From: Meconema thalassinum
Taxonomy: Eukaryota; Arthropoda; Insecta; Orthoptera; Tettigoniidae
Length of the DNA stretch: 64,000 nucleotides
Reading direction: 5' to 3'
Assembly: GCA_946902985.2 (NCBI GenBank)
Contig: OX336389.2
Location: 171,502,704-171,566,703, forward strand
Under the pieces are notes generated by a model. That model was not told where the DNA came from. It saw only the letters and a program-made list of their open reading frames with translations, and made no database searches. Positions within the stretch are counted from its first letter, which is position 1. Each line of letters opens with the position of its first letter. This document shows, in pieces, positions 1-11,564 of the stretch. Both the position numbers and the translations under genes were made by a program.

Positions 1-60
1 CACGTCTATTCACCTTGCTTGCTTGGTTGAAACTGACGTAAAGGTTACCCATGATTCTAC

Positions 61-390
61 TATTATTCATCGATGGACGTTAGAAACTACGAATAAACTT
101 ATGTGATAATTCCCGATGTTACCTACAGAGTAGGGTAATGTGCTCTGGAATGTTCTAACCCCTCCCCTTCTTGCGAGGAGAGTGCTAGAGCAGTTCTGGA
201 ATGAGCAGTGTGTACCGTGGTCTTGAGCCGTATGCCACGACCGCATGATGAGTCTGCAATGTGAGCCTGATTAGTGTGCAACGTCTGCGTGAGCAGTACG
301 CAACGTTTGCTTGATGAGTATGCAATGTGTGCCTGATCAGTTCTTGTGTGGACATTACTCGTGGTTCTCTTGTGTGAGAAGTACGTAAGC
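61..390. repeat. Dispersed repeat, copy A, with ~22-bp subrepeats
   Basis: This segment is nearly the same as 33826-33850 joined to 34789-35100, so it is a dispersed repeat with a second copy here. From about 245 to 335 it holds four degenerate units of about 22 bp, each containing a TGCAA(T/C)GT core. The site AGAAACTACGAATAAACTT at about 83-101 is uninterrupted here but is split by a 936-bp element in copy B. ORFs across it overlap on both strands and look like chance. Confidence 0.75.
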
Positions 391-1362
391 AATTTTTACC
401 CGCAGGGTTCCAAAGGGTAAGTATGTAAAATTCGGTGCAATTAAGTAAAACGGTGTAGATTTGTGCCAAAGGGCCTAAATGTAGGGAATGGAGTGGTCTG
501 TTCAAAATTTGAACTGGAAAGTGTTACCCGCAGGGTTCCAAATGGTAATTATACAAATTTTGGCTCAGATCGGCGAAACGGTGTAGATCGGTATCAAAGG
601 GCCTATATGCAGGGAATGAAGTGGTCTGTCCGAAATTTAAAGTGGACAGTTTTACTCGCCGGGTTCCAAAGGGCAAGTAAGTAAAATTTGGTTCAGATCG
701 GTGAAACGGTATAGATCTGTGCCGAAGGGCCTAAATGCAGGGAATAGAGTGGTCTGTCTGAAATTGTAAGTGGACAGTGTTTCCCGCAGGGTCCCAAAGG
801 ATAAGTGTACACATTTTGGTTCAGATCGGTGAATAAGGTGTAGATTTGTGCCAAAGGACATAAATGCAGGGAATGGAGTAGTCTGTCCGAAATTTGAAGT
901 GGACAGTGTCACCCGCAGTGTTCCAAACGGTAAGTATACAAATTTTGGTTCTGATCGGTGAAACGATGTAGATTTATGCTAAAGGTCCTAAATGCAGGGT
1001 CTGTCCGAAACTTAAAGTGGACAGTGTTACTCGCAGGGTTCCAAACGGTAAGTAAACAAATTTTTGTTCAGATCGGTGTAACGGTGTAGATTTGTTCCAA
1101 AGGGTCTAAATGGAGGAAATGGATGGTCTGTCCGAAATGTATAGTGAACAGTGTAACTCACAGAGTTCCAAAAGGTAAGTATACAAATTTTGGTTCAGAT
1201 CGATGTAACGGTGTGGATTTGTGACAAAGGGCCTAAATGCAGGGAATGGAGTGGTCTGTCCGAAATTTAAAGTGGACAGGGTTACCCGCAGGGTTCCATA
1301 GGGTAAGTATACACATTTTGGTTCAGGTCGGTGAAATGGTGTAGATTTGTATAAATAACAAA
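391..1362. repeat. Tandem array, ~128-bp unit, 7-8 copies
   Basis: The phrase CCCGCAGGGTTCCAAAGGGTA returns, with changes, near 398, 528, 655, 785, 911, 1032, 1160 and 1288, giving a period of roughly 121-131 bp. Each unit also carries TTTGGTTCAGATCGGTGAAA, TGCCAAAGGGCCTAAATGCA and a GGTCTGTCCGAAAT motif. Units differ by many single bases and small indels, so the array is not recent. ORFs here are by-products of the repeat. Confidence 0.88.
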
Positions 1363-1420
1363 CAGACAGACAGACAGACAAACAGACAAACATTGATCTT
1401 TATATAATATATATTATATA
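1363..1420. repeat. ACAG microsatellite and AT-rich tail
   Basis: An ACAG run with a few ACAA variants directly ends the ~128-bp array and passes into TATATAATATATATTATATA. A simple tail after a repeat unit suggests the array may descend from the 3' end of a non-LTR element; this is inference only. Confidence 0.7.
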
Positions 1421-1619
1421 TTGTATAGATTTTATCGGCGTGAAATGTGGCGATCTTTATAAAATGCGTGTTCGTTCAGATTTGCTGGATTATACAAATA
1501 AACAGTGAAATTTTCCTTTAAATAAAACTAAGTGACTAATGTATTTCGAAGTGCTGATTGAAGATAGGACATTCGTTTCGTTGCATCACGTAAAGTTTTC
1601 GACGGACACGCACATTATA

Positions 1620-2486
1620 CGAGGGGCGTTTTTTAAGTAATACCCGTTGTGATATTACGCCAATGCAGCGCTGCGGTTGGCTTTCCGTGCAGGCGCTGTG
1701 TACCTGCATCTATTGGAAAGGCTGAGACGCCATTACGGCATCAGTCGCCCTTGTGTGGATGTGTTGACAAGCTTTTGAAATAGTATCGCCGATCGCGAGT
1801 CCCACCGACTCGTAGATAAGAGAGAAAACTCCCCTGTAAGATATGCTGCCATTTGGCCACTACTGTCAGGCAAATTGCGTATGTGTTCAGGAAAAATCCT
1901 AAACATACGGAGTTCTCCTGAGTAAGCTATAATCCTACACGATAACGCGACAGCTCACACAGCAGCCATCGTTCAGCGTCGCTTACAACGGTGGGAATGG
2001 GAGGTTCTTCCAAACCCTCCTTATTCGCCTGATCTGTGCCCACGTGACTATGATTCAATCCTCAAAGTCAAGAAGCCACTACGTGGACGACGGTTTTGTC
2101 ACAAAGATGACATCGTAACAGCATTTCGGAGGGAGGTGTTACACGTTTAGCGATACACATGCCGCGAATGGTATTCAGCGCCTGCCCCACCGCTGGCAAC
2201 GCACAGTAGACACTTTGGGTGATTAGTTCGAAGGTATGTAACCAGTGGAGACCTGTCCTTTGTGCGCTGCCTTGTGTATTTGCTGTCTATACCATAATGA
2301 AACAATGTTTACCAATGGCCTGTGTTCTGTCACTTACCTACGAGCATCTCCCGACGTCATAATTTATCTTCAGGCACTATGCATACGTACATGCCCTATA
2401 TTACCAAATGCGTATCGTAGATTTTCCGTGTTGTCTCCTGTTCACGAGAAAAAGAATAGTTGCCATGACTTATGACTCGACCCTCG
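1620..2486 (+). mobile_element. Mariner-type element 1, degenerate
   Basis: The element is flanked by TA at 1618-1619 and 2487-2488. It begins CGAGGGGCGTTTTTTAAGTA and ends with the complement of CGAGGGTCGAGTCATAAGTC, an imperfect terminal inverted repeat. It holds the C-terminal part of a mariner transposase. Its last ~100 bp closely match the right end of the mariner fragment at 25446-26190. At 867 bp it is shorter than a full mariner and lacks the N-terminal coding half. Confidence 0.75.
1935..2150 (+). pseudogene. Mariner transposase, C-terminal catalytic fragment
   Basis: A 71-codon open stretch, then TAG, reads as the second half of a mariner DDE transposase, the enzyme that cuts and rejoins element ends. 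The motif HDNATAHTA carries the second catalytic Asp, and PPYSPDLCPRDYD carries the third. There are 34 residues between the two Asp residues (HDN to RDYD), the DD34D spacing of mariner. The stop at 2148-2150 falls before the usual C-terminus; related codons seem to continue after it to about 2235. The N-terminal helix-turn-helix and first Asp are missing, so this is a dead fragment. Confidence 0.8.
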
Positions 2487-2674
2487 TATATTAAATAAAT
2501 CTATTATATTTATTAGACTTTGAGTTACGTAACTTCACATTTAGTTTCACGGTATCACAAAAATACAACACCAAAAGAAAAACGTTCAAAGCGCGGTTAG
2601 ACAACAACTAACCGTGAGGAGAATACACTTCACGAAAGAACAGTATTTGTCGAACATTTATTTATTCATTCATA

Positions 2675-3252
2675 CAGGGTGTTTCAGGAGGAATGGTAAA
2701 TATTTTAGCAGGTGGTAGTATAGATGAATTGCAATAAAATAATCCATATAACATGTGTCCCATTTGTAGTGCATACCGAGATACAGATGTTCGTATGCAA
2801 CCAGGGCTGTTGTCGTTTCGTGTGTTGGCACACCGGTTGCTATGGGCAAGTATCTTGGCCACCAAGTTCCCTGGACCTCACCCCTTTGGATTTTTGCCTG
2901 TGTGGATGATTGAAAGGCGAAGTCTACAAGGAAAAGTTAACAAAAAAGCCGAGTTGGTCGTTCGGATTATGCATAGTGCAGCCCTCGTCAAGGAACGCCA
3001 AGGCGCCCTCCGAAGAGCTACACTGGGTGTTATCAAGAGAAGTGCAAAATGCACCTAAGTTGGTGGTGAAATTTTTGAAAATCAACTTTGAGCGTCCACA
3101 TTTGCCTTGGCTTTACATTTGTTTGGGTTAAATACTACCAGCTGTATCTGTGTACGCAATAAAAATGGGTCACTTGTTACATTGAATTTTTATTGCAATT
3201 CATCTATACTACCACCTCCTAAAATATTTACTATTCCTCCTGAAACACCCTG
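2675..3252 (+). mobile_element. Short IS630/Tc1-like element with ~60-bp inverted ends
   Basis: The ends CAGGGTGTTTCAGGAGGAAT (left) and its complement (right, 3233-3252) continue as an almost perfect inverted repeat of about 60 bp that includes GGTGGTAGTATAGATGAATT. TA lies at 2673-2674 and 3253-3254, fitting a Tc1/mariner-type target site. The interior has transposase-like coding remnants. At 578 bp it is an internally deleted, non-autonomous copy. Confidence 0.8.
2850..3075 (+). pseudogene. DDE transposase C-terminal remnant
   Basis: Two frames together read as the tail of an IS630/Tc1-like DDE transposase. One frame gives SLDLTPLDFCLCG and a short block after a stop, MKGEVYKEKLTKK. The other gives NKKAELVVRIMHSAALVKER and ALRRATLGVIKRSAKC. 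The SPDLTPLDFFLWG block, which holds the last catalytic acidic residue in this family, is changed here. At least one stop and one frameshift break it, and the N-terminal half is gone. The family call is from remembered motifs and is moderate. Confidence 0.6.
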
Positions 3253-3401
3253 TATACTTAAGTGCAGGATGTTTTCACTCCGTAGAAACCATTAAGTAAT
3301 TATGTGTTACAAAACTGCAGTATCTCTGTTTTTCTGGGTTTGCCTGCCATATTGCCTTATCGCTGATCCGACCACTTGCCGCTTCAACCGGAAACCTACA
3401 A

Positions 3402-3440
3402 GGGTCGTTTTTAAGTAATACCCGTTTTGATATTACGCAC
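3402..3440. repeat. Mariner 5'-end fragment
   Basis: GGGTCGTTTTTAAGTAATAC and the following CCGTTTTGATATTACGC match the left end of the mariner at 1620 (about 1622-1662). The match stops after about 40 bp, so this is a broken terminus, possibly left by a later insertion. Confidence 0.6.
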
Positions 3441-3814
3441 TGCACGGCGAAATTGGTACAACAAAAAAGAATTGTAATACACTGCATTGACAGTGTGCCC
3501 CTCACCCACTGGATGACACAGAAGAACACCTTGAACATCGTATGCCAGGATGACCATAACCTTATTGGGCGAGGGATTTTGTCGACCCTTGTGCCTCCGT
3601 GGAATATTCAGTTTATGTTAGCTTTAATAGTTTACTCTTTGATTTTCTTCCTTTATTTACATTCTTTCTTTAGCTTTCCCTTTTTCGTCAACGCCAGCAG
3701 AGACGTTCTTGTTTCCTGCTTTCGCTGTGCATACTCTTATATGTTTTGAAAGTCTGTTACAGATGTGCATTCTCTTTGTATAAGATTCCTCTACAGCACT
3801 CCATGTGGCCACCC
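3441..3814 (+). other. Probable BEL/Pao 3' untranslated region
   Basis: There is no convincing ORF. From about 3600 onward the order of short matches (CTTTATTT, GCAGA, CTTGTTTCCT, TATATG, then a GTGGCCACC-like block) follows 56005-56261, which lies between a BEL/Pao pol end and its 3' LTR. The ORF at 3453-3749 is not conserved in the other copy and is not called. Confidence 0.5.
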
Positions 3815-6800
3815 GCTGAGCCTTGGATTCTAGTCATTCCTAGAACTAGTTCTACAACTTTGAAGTAGATGGCATCATCGTCGCTCTTTACATTCTTCCT
3901 GAAGTCTATAACTGCACTTCATTTAACAGCCATTATGTATAATTTATTTTTCTATGTTGCCTACTCTGTATCCCGTCTCTGTTCCCCCTCCTTTCCCTTT
4001 TACGCTTCGAGTCTCTCGAGCGTTTGAACTCCTATCTCACTCTGTGCTACGCTCTTCACTGTGACTGTTCGGCGCTCTTGCTAGGAGGTGTCATCCTCTT
4101 CAACCATGTGTTTATTTATCAAATCTACACCATGTTTTAAAGAAAGTTTTAACGTTTGGCCGCGTACTCCAACTTCTCTACAATGCAAAGATAAATACAT
4201 ATCCATGTGTTTTTACTACAAATTTAAGGGGCTTTCGTCAATTTTAATTTAAAATGTTTAAAACAAACATTTTCTGCAAAATATGAACTTTCACAAACGG
4301 CTACTACTTGCTAAAAGCCTCCTACGAGGGATTTCACATTGCCTTGCCTAAGCTTAAACAAGCTCGCCATTTCATGTTCTTGAAAACTTTCTAGAACTAT
4401 CTGAATCAAATAAGGGGGGATCTTTTCCTCCCCACGTGGGAATCACTCTAGATTTGTGGTACTGTCCCCGTTATCCGGATAGTAGGCTGTCAGATATCCG
4501 CCCCCTCAATCGGATTGCCAATAATCAAACGCACCGGCACAGCTACATCAATGAAAATGGCACTGACAGATACTATCGAGATTAGAGCACAATAGTTAAC
4601 AAGAAATTATTGTGGAACACACCAAAATATACGGGGGTTCATACTTACCTTTACTTACCTCTTAAATTTATCTCGGGGATGGGTTGTCAACTGGATCACT
4701 TAAAGTATGCCCTCACAATAACCTCCACCATGATATTTAAAATGAACCAAAACGAAGACGAGAAACTTTAAACTGCACAATAATTTATTTCACACAAAGA
4801 ATGAATTTAACAAAAATAAAACAACAAAATCCACGTGGCAATCAGAAGCCATCGACCACATAACCATGTCCTCCTGTAGAACTTGTATACTCTACATACA
4901 ATGTTTCAGCTTTCTCAAGCTCAAAATAACGTAATTATAATAATGCACTTGGAATGGAAACGGGATTTGGGACGAGACACATATATCAATTGGTTTGCGT
5001 GTTTATACACATCACATTTTATTTATAGCCACAAGGCTATTATGGAGACGTCCTTGGCCTCTATCATACAGTTGTCCGGGCCAGCTGCAATGCACCTGCA
5101 TCGTCAAGTGGACTCACCTGTCCGTTCAACCCTAGCATAAGCGAGTTACATCAAAGCTTAGCTCTCCTTCAAAACACGTTAAATGTCCACATCTCAACTG
5201 AAATATTATCACGCAAATCTTTTAAATGCTCCATTCAAACACCAGTGGAATACTCCAATAATCCTAAATCATATTTAATTGTTCAATCCACTTGCTTAAT
5301 TAGCGTTGTTTAGAGTATAAAAACAAAACTCTTAATGTTAATAACAAAAGTTCATTAATTATTTATAACAATAATAAATTGTTTATAACAATGTCAAGCG
5401 ACAATTGAAAATTTTATACACGCCTCTATTAATCCCTTTCATTTCAAATTGTTTAACAAAGATATTTACATAATTATTTACAATATTAAATATTGTTTAT
5501 ATTATTTATACAAGAAATACATTAAACCACACGTTTATCCGGTTGATAATTACTCAAATCGTGATGATATAATCGACCAATGAAGGTTAGTTATAATTAA
5601 ATGTCAAATTCAGGTTTAATAAGGTTTAATAATTATTAATAATATTTGTGACGGTAACCTCCATTCAAAATCTTCATCTCAAATTATTTAACACTCTTGT
5701 TAACTTTAACAGTATCTTCACATGAATAACTTTCAAAGAACCAGGACAATACATTCAGCGGAAAAATACTTCGCTCAAAACGCACAAAATTGCTCAACAA
5801 TAGGCCCAGAATTCATCATATATCTTCATATATATGGCATCAAAATCTTCCAAATTACATACAAAAACCTCCACTCATAAATTCAACAACTTCATTTATT
5901 ACTGTGGGAACCTCCTTCATTATTCAAGGGCATTACTCATCAGCGACTTTTACAGGTCCACTGAACTAACGATTATACATCCATTGTTCCTCTTCAAAAA
6001 TTCTTATATTCATCAATTGTATTAATGTCTGTTATTATTTAACCTTCGTGGGTTTCATTCATGAATCGATATGAAGAAAAATTTTGCCAATCACAAATAA
6101 ATTTAATAGCAAATACGATTAGACACTCCTCCCTGGTCTATCAAAATTGAGATTAATATCTTCAAAGTAACGCAGTATAAAAATACTATCTTCAATCAAA
6201 GTTCATCTAAACTGCATAAATAGTCGAATAGAATACAATTAGATTGTGGAATGCAAACATTATTGTTCCAATCTATAATTGAGAAAAATTCCTATCAAAT
6301 GTTCATTACTATAGTGTATTCAATAAATCGTAATCAAAGTTCATATTTCATAAAATTGTCTATAATGCAATGATAAATGTCTATGTTGCAATCATGTTCA
6401 TAAGACGACTAGTATTTCAAAGATCGTCGATAACGTATTAGATTTTAACGCTCTAAAATCATTTAATCATTCTTCTTTCTTGAGGATGACAGAAAATTGG
6501 TCAAAGTAATTTACTGAATAGAATTACTTTAATAAATTGACACGCTGTCTGACTTCAAATCTGCCATAGCAAATCATTAACTTTACAGTCAAATCGTGAC
6601 TACAAAAATATGCAAATTATTGAAAGAATCTAAATTATCAGTCTCAACTGATCCAAAATTATTTAAGTATGCCAATGACATAACAATGTCTCAACAAATC
6701 GAAGAAAGAGGCATAAATCATCGAAGTGTACTGAGTACAGAAATGTTAATCAAGAAAATGGGGCAAAAGATAGGACAAAAAATATGGGAAAAATGGTTGC

Positions 6801-6819
6801 TCAGATATCGCTACATGAC

Positions 6820-7254
6820 TCAAATAATACAAGAAACGTTCACGACTACCTTATCTGTTGATTGAAGTTCTAGAGGAAAGTTTTCAAAGAAAACTGCTGT
6901 TGGTTCCATTTCACCAGCGTGAAGATGTGCTCCGTCCTCGAACCTGGAATCAGCGTCCTCGGAGAATCGAACTGCTTCCTTCTCCGGAAATTGCACTGCT
7001 CCATGTATACGAAAGACATCCTTCTGGCAAAACTCTTCTTTATGAGCCGGGTCCACCCTGGCCTCTCTTGAAAGTTCCCTGAAGTTCCGGTCGCAATTCG
7101 CCATGAAGTTTATTGCAGTTATTTCCGCAGAAATATTCATAATCGTGGAGTATGATAATATTTCCACTGTCATCTGATATAATTCAGCGATGGATTCACG
7201 ATGCATGAGTGTAGTTGGATGTTCACTACATGCTTGCTTTTGTAGAATGACCAT
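6820..7254 (-). CDS. LTR-encoded ORF, 144 aa, unknown
   Basis: This ORF reads in the element's sense direction inside the 3' LTR; the 5' LTR copy is at 13979-14362. I do not recognise it. It has no clear membrane segment or signal peptide. The middle holds ANCDRNFRELSREARVD, and the C-terminal part is acidic with FSEDADSRFEDGAHLHAGEME. In this copy one extra A near 6876 extends the C-terminus relative to the 127-aa version in the other LTR, so only about the first 125 residues are comparable. Element B carries a loosely similar ORF (47311-47601) in its LTR. It may be a true accessory ORF or chance. Confidence 0.3.
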   Translation of the reverse strand: MVILQKQACSEHPTTLMHRESIAELYQMTVEILSYSTIMNISAEITAINFMANCDRNFRELSREARVDPAHKEEFCQKDVFRIHGAVQFPEKEAVRFSEDADSRFEDGAHLHAGEMEPTAVFFENFPLELQSTDKVVVNVSCII

Positions 7255-7861
7255 TAACGAAGTTCCATGCTGCTACTTCACTCCATCGATATATGTCCCA
7301 ATTGCATTAAAGCCTTAGCCTTCCATCTCAACTTCTGTTATAATCATTGAAAGCACTGCAAGATTATAATGTTCCATAGTAGAATGTATCGTTGTAACAC
7401 CAAACGTATTCTCCAATATCACGGTTGCGATATACGTGTCAGCCGTAGTGTATAATGTGGAATTTTAAAAGTGCTTCTCAGGTGGCGAGAAAATCACTTT
7501 TGTCTGCAGCCTTAAAATGCCAATCTCTTTCAAAATAAACTCGTGAAATTGTTCAAATGTTCTACACACCTCAATGTTGTACTGCCCAATTGAATTATAA
7601 TAAAGGCAGAAGTTAACTCTTTATATCTTATCTCGTAGAAACATTAATGTGAGCGTTACAACTTCACCTAGTTTCGAACAGCGTAAAATGGAACTGCTCC
7701 GTGCTCGTTCGATGCGCCGGGCTTTAACCATACGCTAAAGATGACTTGCTTCACTTATTCACTCGAAAATGACTATATAACATCAGAAATATATATGCGT
7801 TATCAGCGGTATGAGAGATATGAGAGCTCCTCTCTCCTGTGCACGACCTTTTATCAACTTC

Positions 7862-8191
7862 TTAAGGGGCGTATCCATCCCTTCCATAGCCTGTTGCTCC
7901 GTCATTGCTAGAAGTTTTAACTTTGGCTATACTTGACGGATTTTCGAATTTCAAAAACTCAAAATTAATTTCTTCAAAATTCCAAATCAATGCCATAACT
8001 GAAAATAGATTTCCACAAATCTGCATGCCAAAAGTAATTAAATATCGTAGTTTCAGCAATCTCCGTCTTCCTTCCAAACTATCGTTCATTGGTTCGAGTC
8101 TCTCCTCCAATAGCGTAACTTCTTCCTTAGCACAATACCTTGTTTCCTGCGACTGCGTCGTAAATTTCAGATCTCTCTCGAACAAAGTCAT
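7862..8191 (-). CDS. LTR-encoded ORF, 109 aa, unknown
   Basis: This ORF lies near the start of the LTR in sense direction, about 160 bp from the LTR edge, with a copy at 14970-15299 that differs by two residues near the N-terminus. The first half is charged (EEVTLLEERLEPMNDSLEGR) and could form a helix. The middle has a hydrophobic stretch, LITFGMQICGNLFSVMALIW, that could be one membrane segment. An ORF overlaps it on the opposite strand, which lowers confidence. No family is recognised. Confidence 0.3.
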   Translation of the reverse strand: MTLFERDLKFTTQSQETRYCAKEEVTLLEERLEPMNDSLEGRRRLLKLRYLITFGMQICGNLFSVMALIWNFEEINFEFLKFENPSSIAKVKTSSNDGATGYGRDGYAP

Positions 8192-8353
8192 GACGTCACC
8201 AAGAATCTCAGCTCCACCAGCCTACTTGCATGAAATCTGCGTCATCCGTGCCTACGTCATGAATATCCACGTCACAACTATGACATTCATAACTTTATTC
8301 ATTTATGCCAATACAGCCATCGTGGTCTCAATATAATTCAATTTACGGGGGCA

Positions 8354-8364
8354 TTCTCCCTTCA
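8354..8364 (-). promoter_or_regulatory. Polypurine tract of element A
   Basis: On the minus strand the interior ends GTGAAGGGAGAA directly before the LTR start TGCCCCCGT. A purine run in this position primes plus-strand DNA synthesis in LTR elements. Confidence 0.75.
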
Positions 8365-8541
8365 CCACGTTTTAAAAACAGTTGCAAATTGTTTTTAAAC
8401 TCTGTGTTATAAATATCTCAATTCACTTGAACACGAAATTGAATTATTATTGGCTTACTCTTGCATGATATTTCTTCTATGTTCCTTAATCATAAGTCTC
8501 TTCTTCTCTGGGTTGTGTGTGGCTAATGTATTCTCTCCTTT

Positions 8542-10932
8542 CTACTTTCTCTTCTGTCCTGAATTCCTGTTTTCCGAATTCTGCTGACTTGTAGAAGGAC
8601 CAGGATCGATCACTACATCCTGTCTTTTCTTTTGGTTTTCAGCTTCCTTTTCTCGTAATTCCTTCAGATACTGCTGACTTTCTTTCTCTCTCTCTCTTGA
8701 TACTTGTCGGGTGTCATAACCTGACCTTGAGAATTCTGATTCTGATTCTGGTACTGGTTATTTCGATTGTAGTTTCTATTATAACCATTGTTGTAGTATC
8801 TACCTATTCCGTTGTTGTAATTCCCTCTATTATTATTCCAGCCTCGTCTTTGCTGATATGGACGGTAACCTTGGGATCTGTTGTTGCGGAAATAATTATT
8901 CCTGTGAGGTCCTACATTTTCATTTTTTTTTCATCAGGCTTATCAGTTTGCTGCACTTGATCCATGTAGACTGTATTAACGTCTTTGAATTCGTGCCTCT
9001 GACCTTTTTGTACCAAATTTGGCATTGGACTCGTGTAGTCAAGCCTTCTCAATAATTCGTCCATACTGGTCAAATCTCTGATATTTGACGATATGATCAG
9101 TCTTCTTACTTCCACAGGCAGCATACGTGAAATCGCATCTATCAACTGCTCTGTTGACAATGGGGGTTGCAAAAATCTCAAGCGTGATAGCTGACTCGTG
9201 AAGAAATCAGCGTACCGTGTTGGAAGAGTACCTGAATACTTCCTCGAGTATACCTCAGCTCTTAATGAATTCTGAGCTTCTATTGACCAGAATCGTTTTA
9301 TCAGTGCCTCTGCAAATTCGTCAAAATTGCTGAAAGTGTACCGAAATGCTCTAAACCATTCAAGGGGTCCTCCAGCTAGAAATCTTTCTACGATTCTCAT
9401 CTCTCTCTCTCTCTAAGAATGTGGGATTCAATAAAGTAGTCTTTAAGATTCCTGATATATTCGATCGGTGTGAGACTATCAGTGTTGCTAAATTTTTGAG
9501 GTTTGTCTTCAAAATTACGGATGCCTGTCACATTTCTCGGATATGAATCCATATAATGTTTCCCACTATCACGATACTTCCATTCAGGTTCAATATTCCT
9601 ATCATCTTCTTCTTCCCTGAATCTGGATATACGTTCCTCAGGACTAATATCTCTCTCTTCTGTAGCGAGGTTACATCTTCTTACGTAATTTCTATCCTCT
9701 TCGCCAGTCAATCCTTCAGTATCCTTGTCTGTGATTTCCGTGATGACTTTCCTAATCAACTCTTCCTTATAGGTTTCCACCATGCTAGCTTCTCCTACTT
9801 TCAAATTCTGCAGTTTGCTCGTAGTTTCATTAACATCAGAGACAACCTTATGAATCTGTTCCTCTAACGCAGTTTTTAATGCTTGCACGTCCTGACCTAT
9901 CTGAGTTCTATCCTCTACCTGCTTTTCGGATAGCGAATCCATCCTTACATTCAAGTCTTTCCTAATCTGAACTACTTCATTATTAATGTCTACTTGTGTA
10001 CTGGCAAGTTTTCTTTCAATTCGCTCCTGAATCTGATCGACATGTTCCCCACTTGACCTGTTCCATTCATCTTTCCAACCCGTTACATTTGCAGTTAACA
10101 TTTCCGCGATATCTACTTCAATGTCTTCCTTAAGTAAACGATTGTGATCTAATACTTGGGTTCTCATGACCTCTACATCGTATTTTAAACCAGCTAAAGA
10201 AGCTGTTGTCCTAACAGACTCGTCAACTAATCGAGTTGTTAATGCACTAATGTTACGAGTACAAAGGGTTTTTGAAGTTTCAATTTCTTCCCTAACTTTG
10301 TTAACATCAGTCTGAACTTTAGCAATGTCTACAAAAACAGTATTGACTTCTACTTGTATCTTATTGATATCGCTTTGCATATCATTAACATCTGAATGAA
10401 TATTATTGATGTCAACTTGAACATTTGACACATCAGTTCGAGCATTTCTAACCTCTCTTTGAATTTCCTCTACTTTGTCTTGTACAGTAGCAACATCATT
10501 CCTAACAACAATTACTTCAGCTATAGCACATGAAATATCACCCCGGACATTGGCAACATCAAGATTCAACATAGTAAGATCTTTCTGTACCTTAGAAACA
10601 TCAATTTTAACCTCAGAAACATCTTTATGCACATTGGACACGTCTGTGCGCATGTCATTTACAGCATTCTCAATTCCCTGGGTACTGATCTGTAAACGCG
10701 ACACATTATTTTCTAGGTTTGCAGAACTGGTCTGAAGAACTTTCAAACTTTCATCCAGCATCTGCTTTACACTTTCATTCATGCTAGCTTTCAAGTTAGC
10801 AGACATATTACTAGCATTCTCCTCCATTCGACTAGTATTCCTAGCTTCCATCTCCCTCATGCTTTCGTTCATGCTAGCTTTCATGTTAGCAGACATCTCC
10901 TCCAACATCATTCTCAGACTCTCATCTGCCAT
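8542..10932 (-). pseudogene. gag: Gag of element A, coiled coil plus capsid
   Basis: This is the only gene between the LTRs. The start ATG at 10932 opens a 511-aa frame. The N-terminus (MADESLRMMLEEMSANMKAS) is Met-rich. Residues about 70-230 are a long coiled coil of 7-residue units such as DVSNVHK DVSEVKI DVSKVQK. The frame breaks at an AG-repeat near 9400; the next frame (9400-8912) gives the retrotransposon Gag capsid region with MRIVERFLAGGPLEWFRAFR and LPTRYADFF. A second shift at an A-run near 8915 leads to an Arg/Asn/Tyr-rich tail (NNYFRNNRSQGYRPYQQRRG), and a third shift at a GA-run near 8690 leads to a Glu/Lys-rich end with DPGPSTSQQ and a stop at 8542. There is no CCHC zinc knuckle. 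Three small shifts at simple repeats in a recent element may be assembly error or real decay. Confidence 0.82.
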
Positions 10933-11546
10933 TTCAATAATATTTCAATAATAAACTGCTTTAGGGACATACATCAAACAGAGCAAAATAACAACATCTG
11001 AGCAACATTTTTCACCATATATAAATTTGAGCAATTTTCTGTCTTAAATCTAACTTATAATTACCTTATAATTAACCTTCGTAGACATCTCATGTTGAAA
11101 CAAACTCAAGCACATGTTCAAGTTTCCTTGGTTCATTTTAAAGTATCCTATCACAAATAATTTACATTTACAATCCAAATAGTTTAATTTTATCTTTAAT
11201 ATGACTACAAATGTCATAAGCCGGTCAAATAAAATAAGATTCCAGATCATAGGCGATTTTTCTAAGTTTCCAGCCTATTTAACCTCTCTCAAGTTGTATA
11301 AGATCTGATCTTTTCTGAGTGTAATTTTCCTAATACAACACAACATTTAATCCCTATATAATCACACTCTCAAATTCTACAATTGGCTAAGACATCTAAC
11401 AAAGAATCAACCTCTTTATTTGAGTCTTCACAATCCCTTTGACATCGATAACTTGGTAATCCAATGTTATTCGAACACTCCACAAAAATTGCGGTGTCAA
11501 TTCTACTGCAATAACTTGGTAATCCAATGTTTTGCTGATCGTTCCC
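10933..11546. other. 5' leader of element A
   Basis: AT-rich stretch between the primer site and the Gag start on the minus strand. I see no ORF worth calling. CAATAACTTGGTAATCCAATGTT-like text occurs twice (11447-11466 and 11509-11532), a short internal direct repeat. It could hold an RNA packaging signal by position, but nothing shows this. Confidence 0.5.
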
Positions 11547-11564
11547 CACGTTTTAGGGTCGCCA
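11547..11564 (-). promoter_or_regulatory. Primer binding site of element A
   Basis: Seven bases after the 5' LTR end (minus strand) lies TGGCGACCCTAAAACGTG. TGG at this place matches the CCA end of a tRNA; the exact tRNA was not identified. Confidence 0.65.

Larger units (their letters stand above)
4463..8353 (-). repeat. 3' LTR of element A
   Basis: AT-rich 3891-bp long terminal repeat, the downstream LTR on the coding (minus) strand. It is nearly identical to 11572-15461. Differences include GATGGGTTG against GAAGGGTTG, CGCACC against CACACC, and one extra A in GAGGAAAGTTTT. An LTR longer than the interior is unusual. Two sense-strand ORFs within it are annotated separately. Confidence 0.9.

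Noticed and set aside
391..1362. CRISPR-like direct repeats
   Set aside because: Units are ~128 bp and back-to-back with no spacer/repeat alternation, and the window is eukaryotic.
4883..6025. Antisense ORFs in the LTRs of element A
   Set aside because: They lie opposite to the element's coding strand and are duplicated only by the LTR pair.
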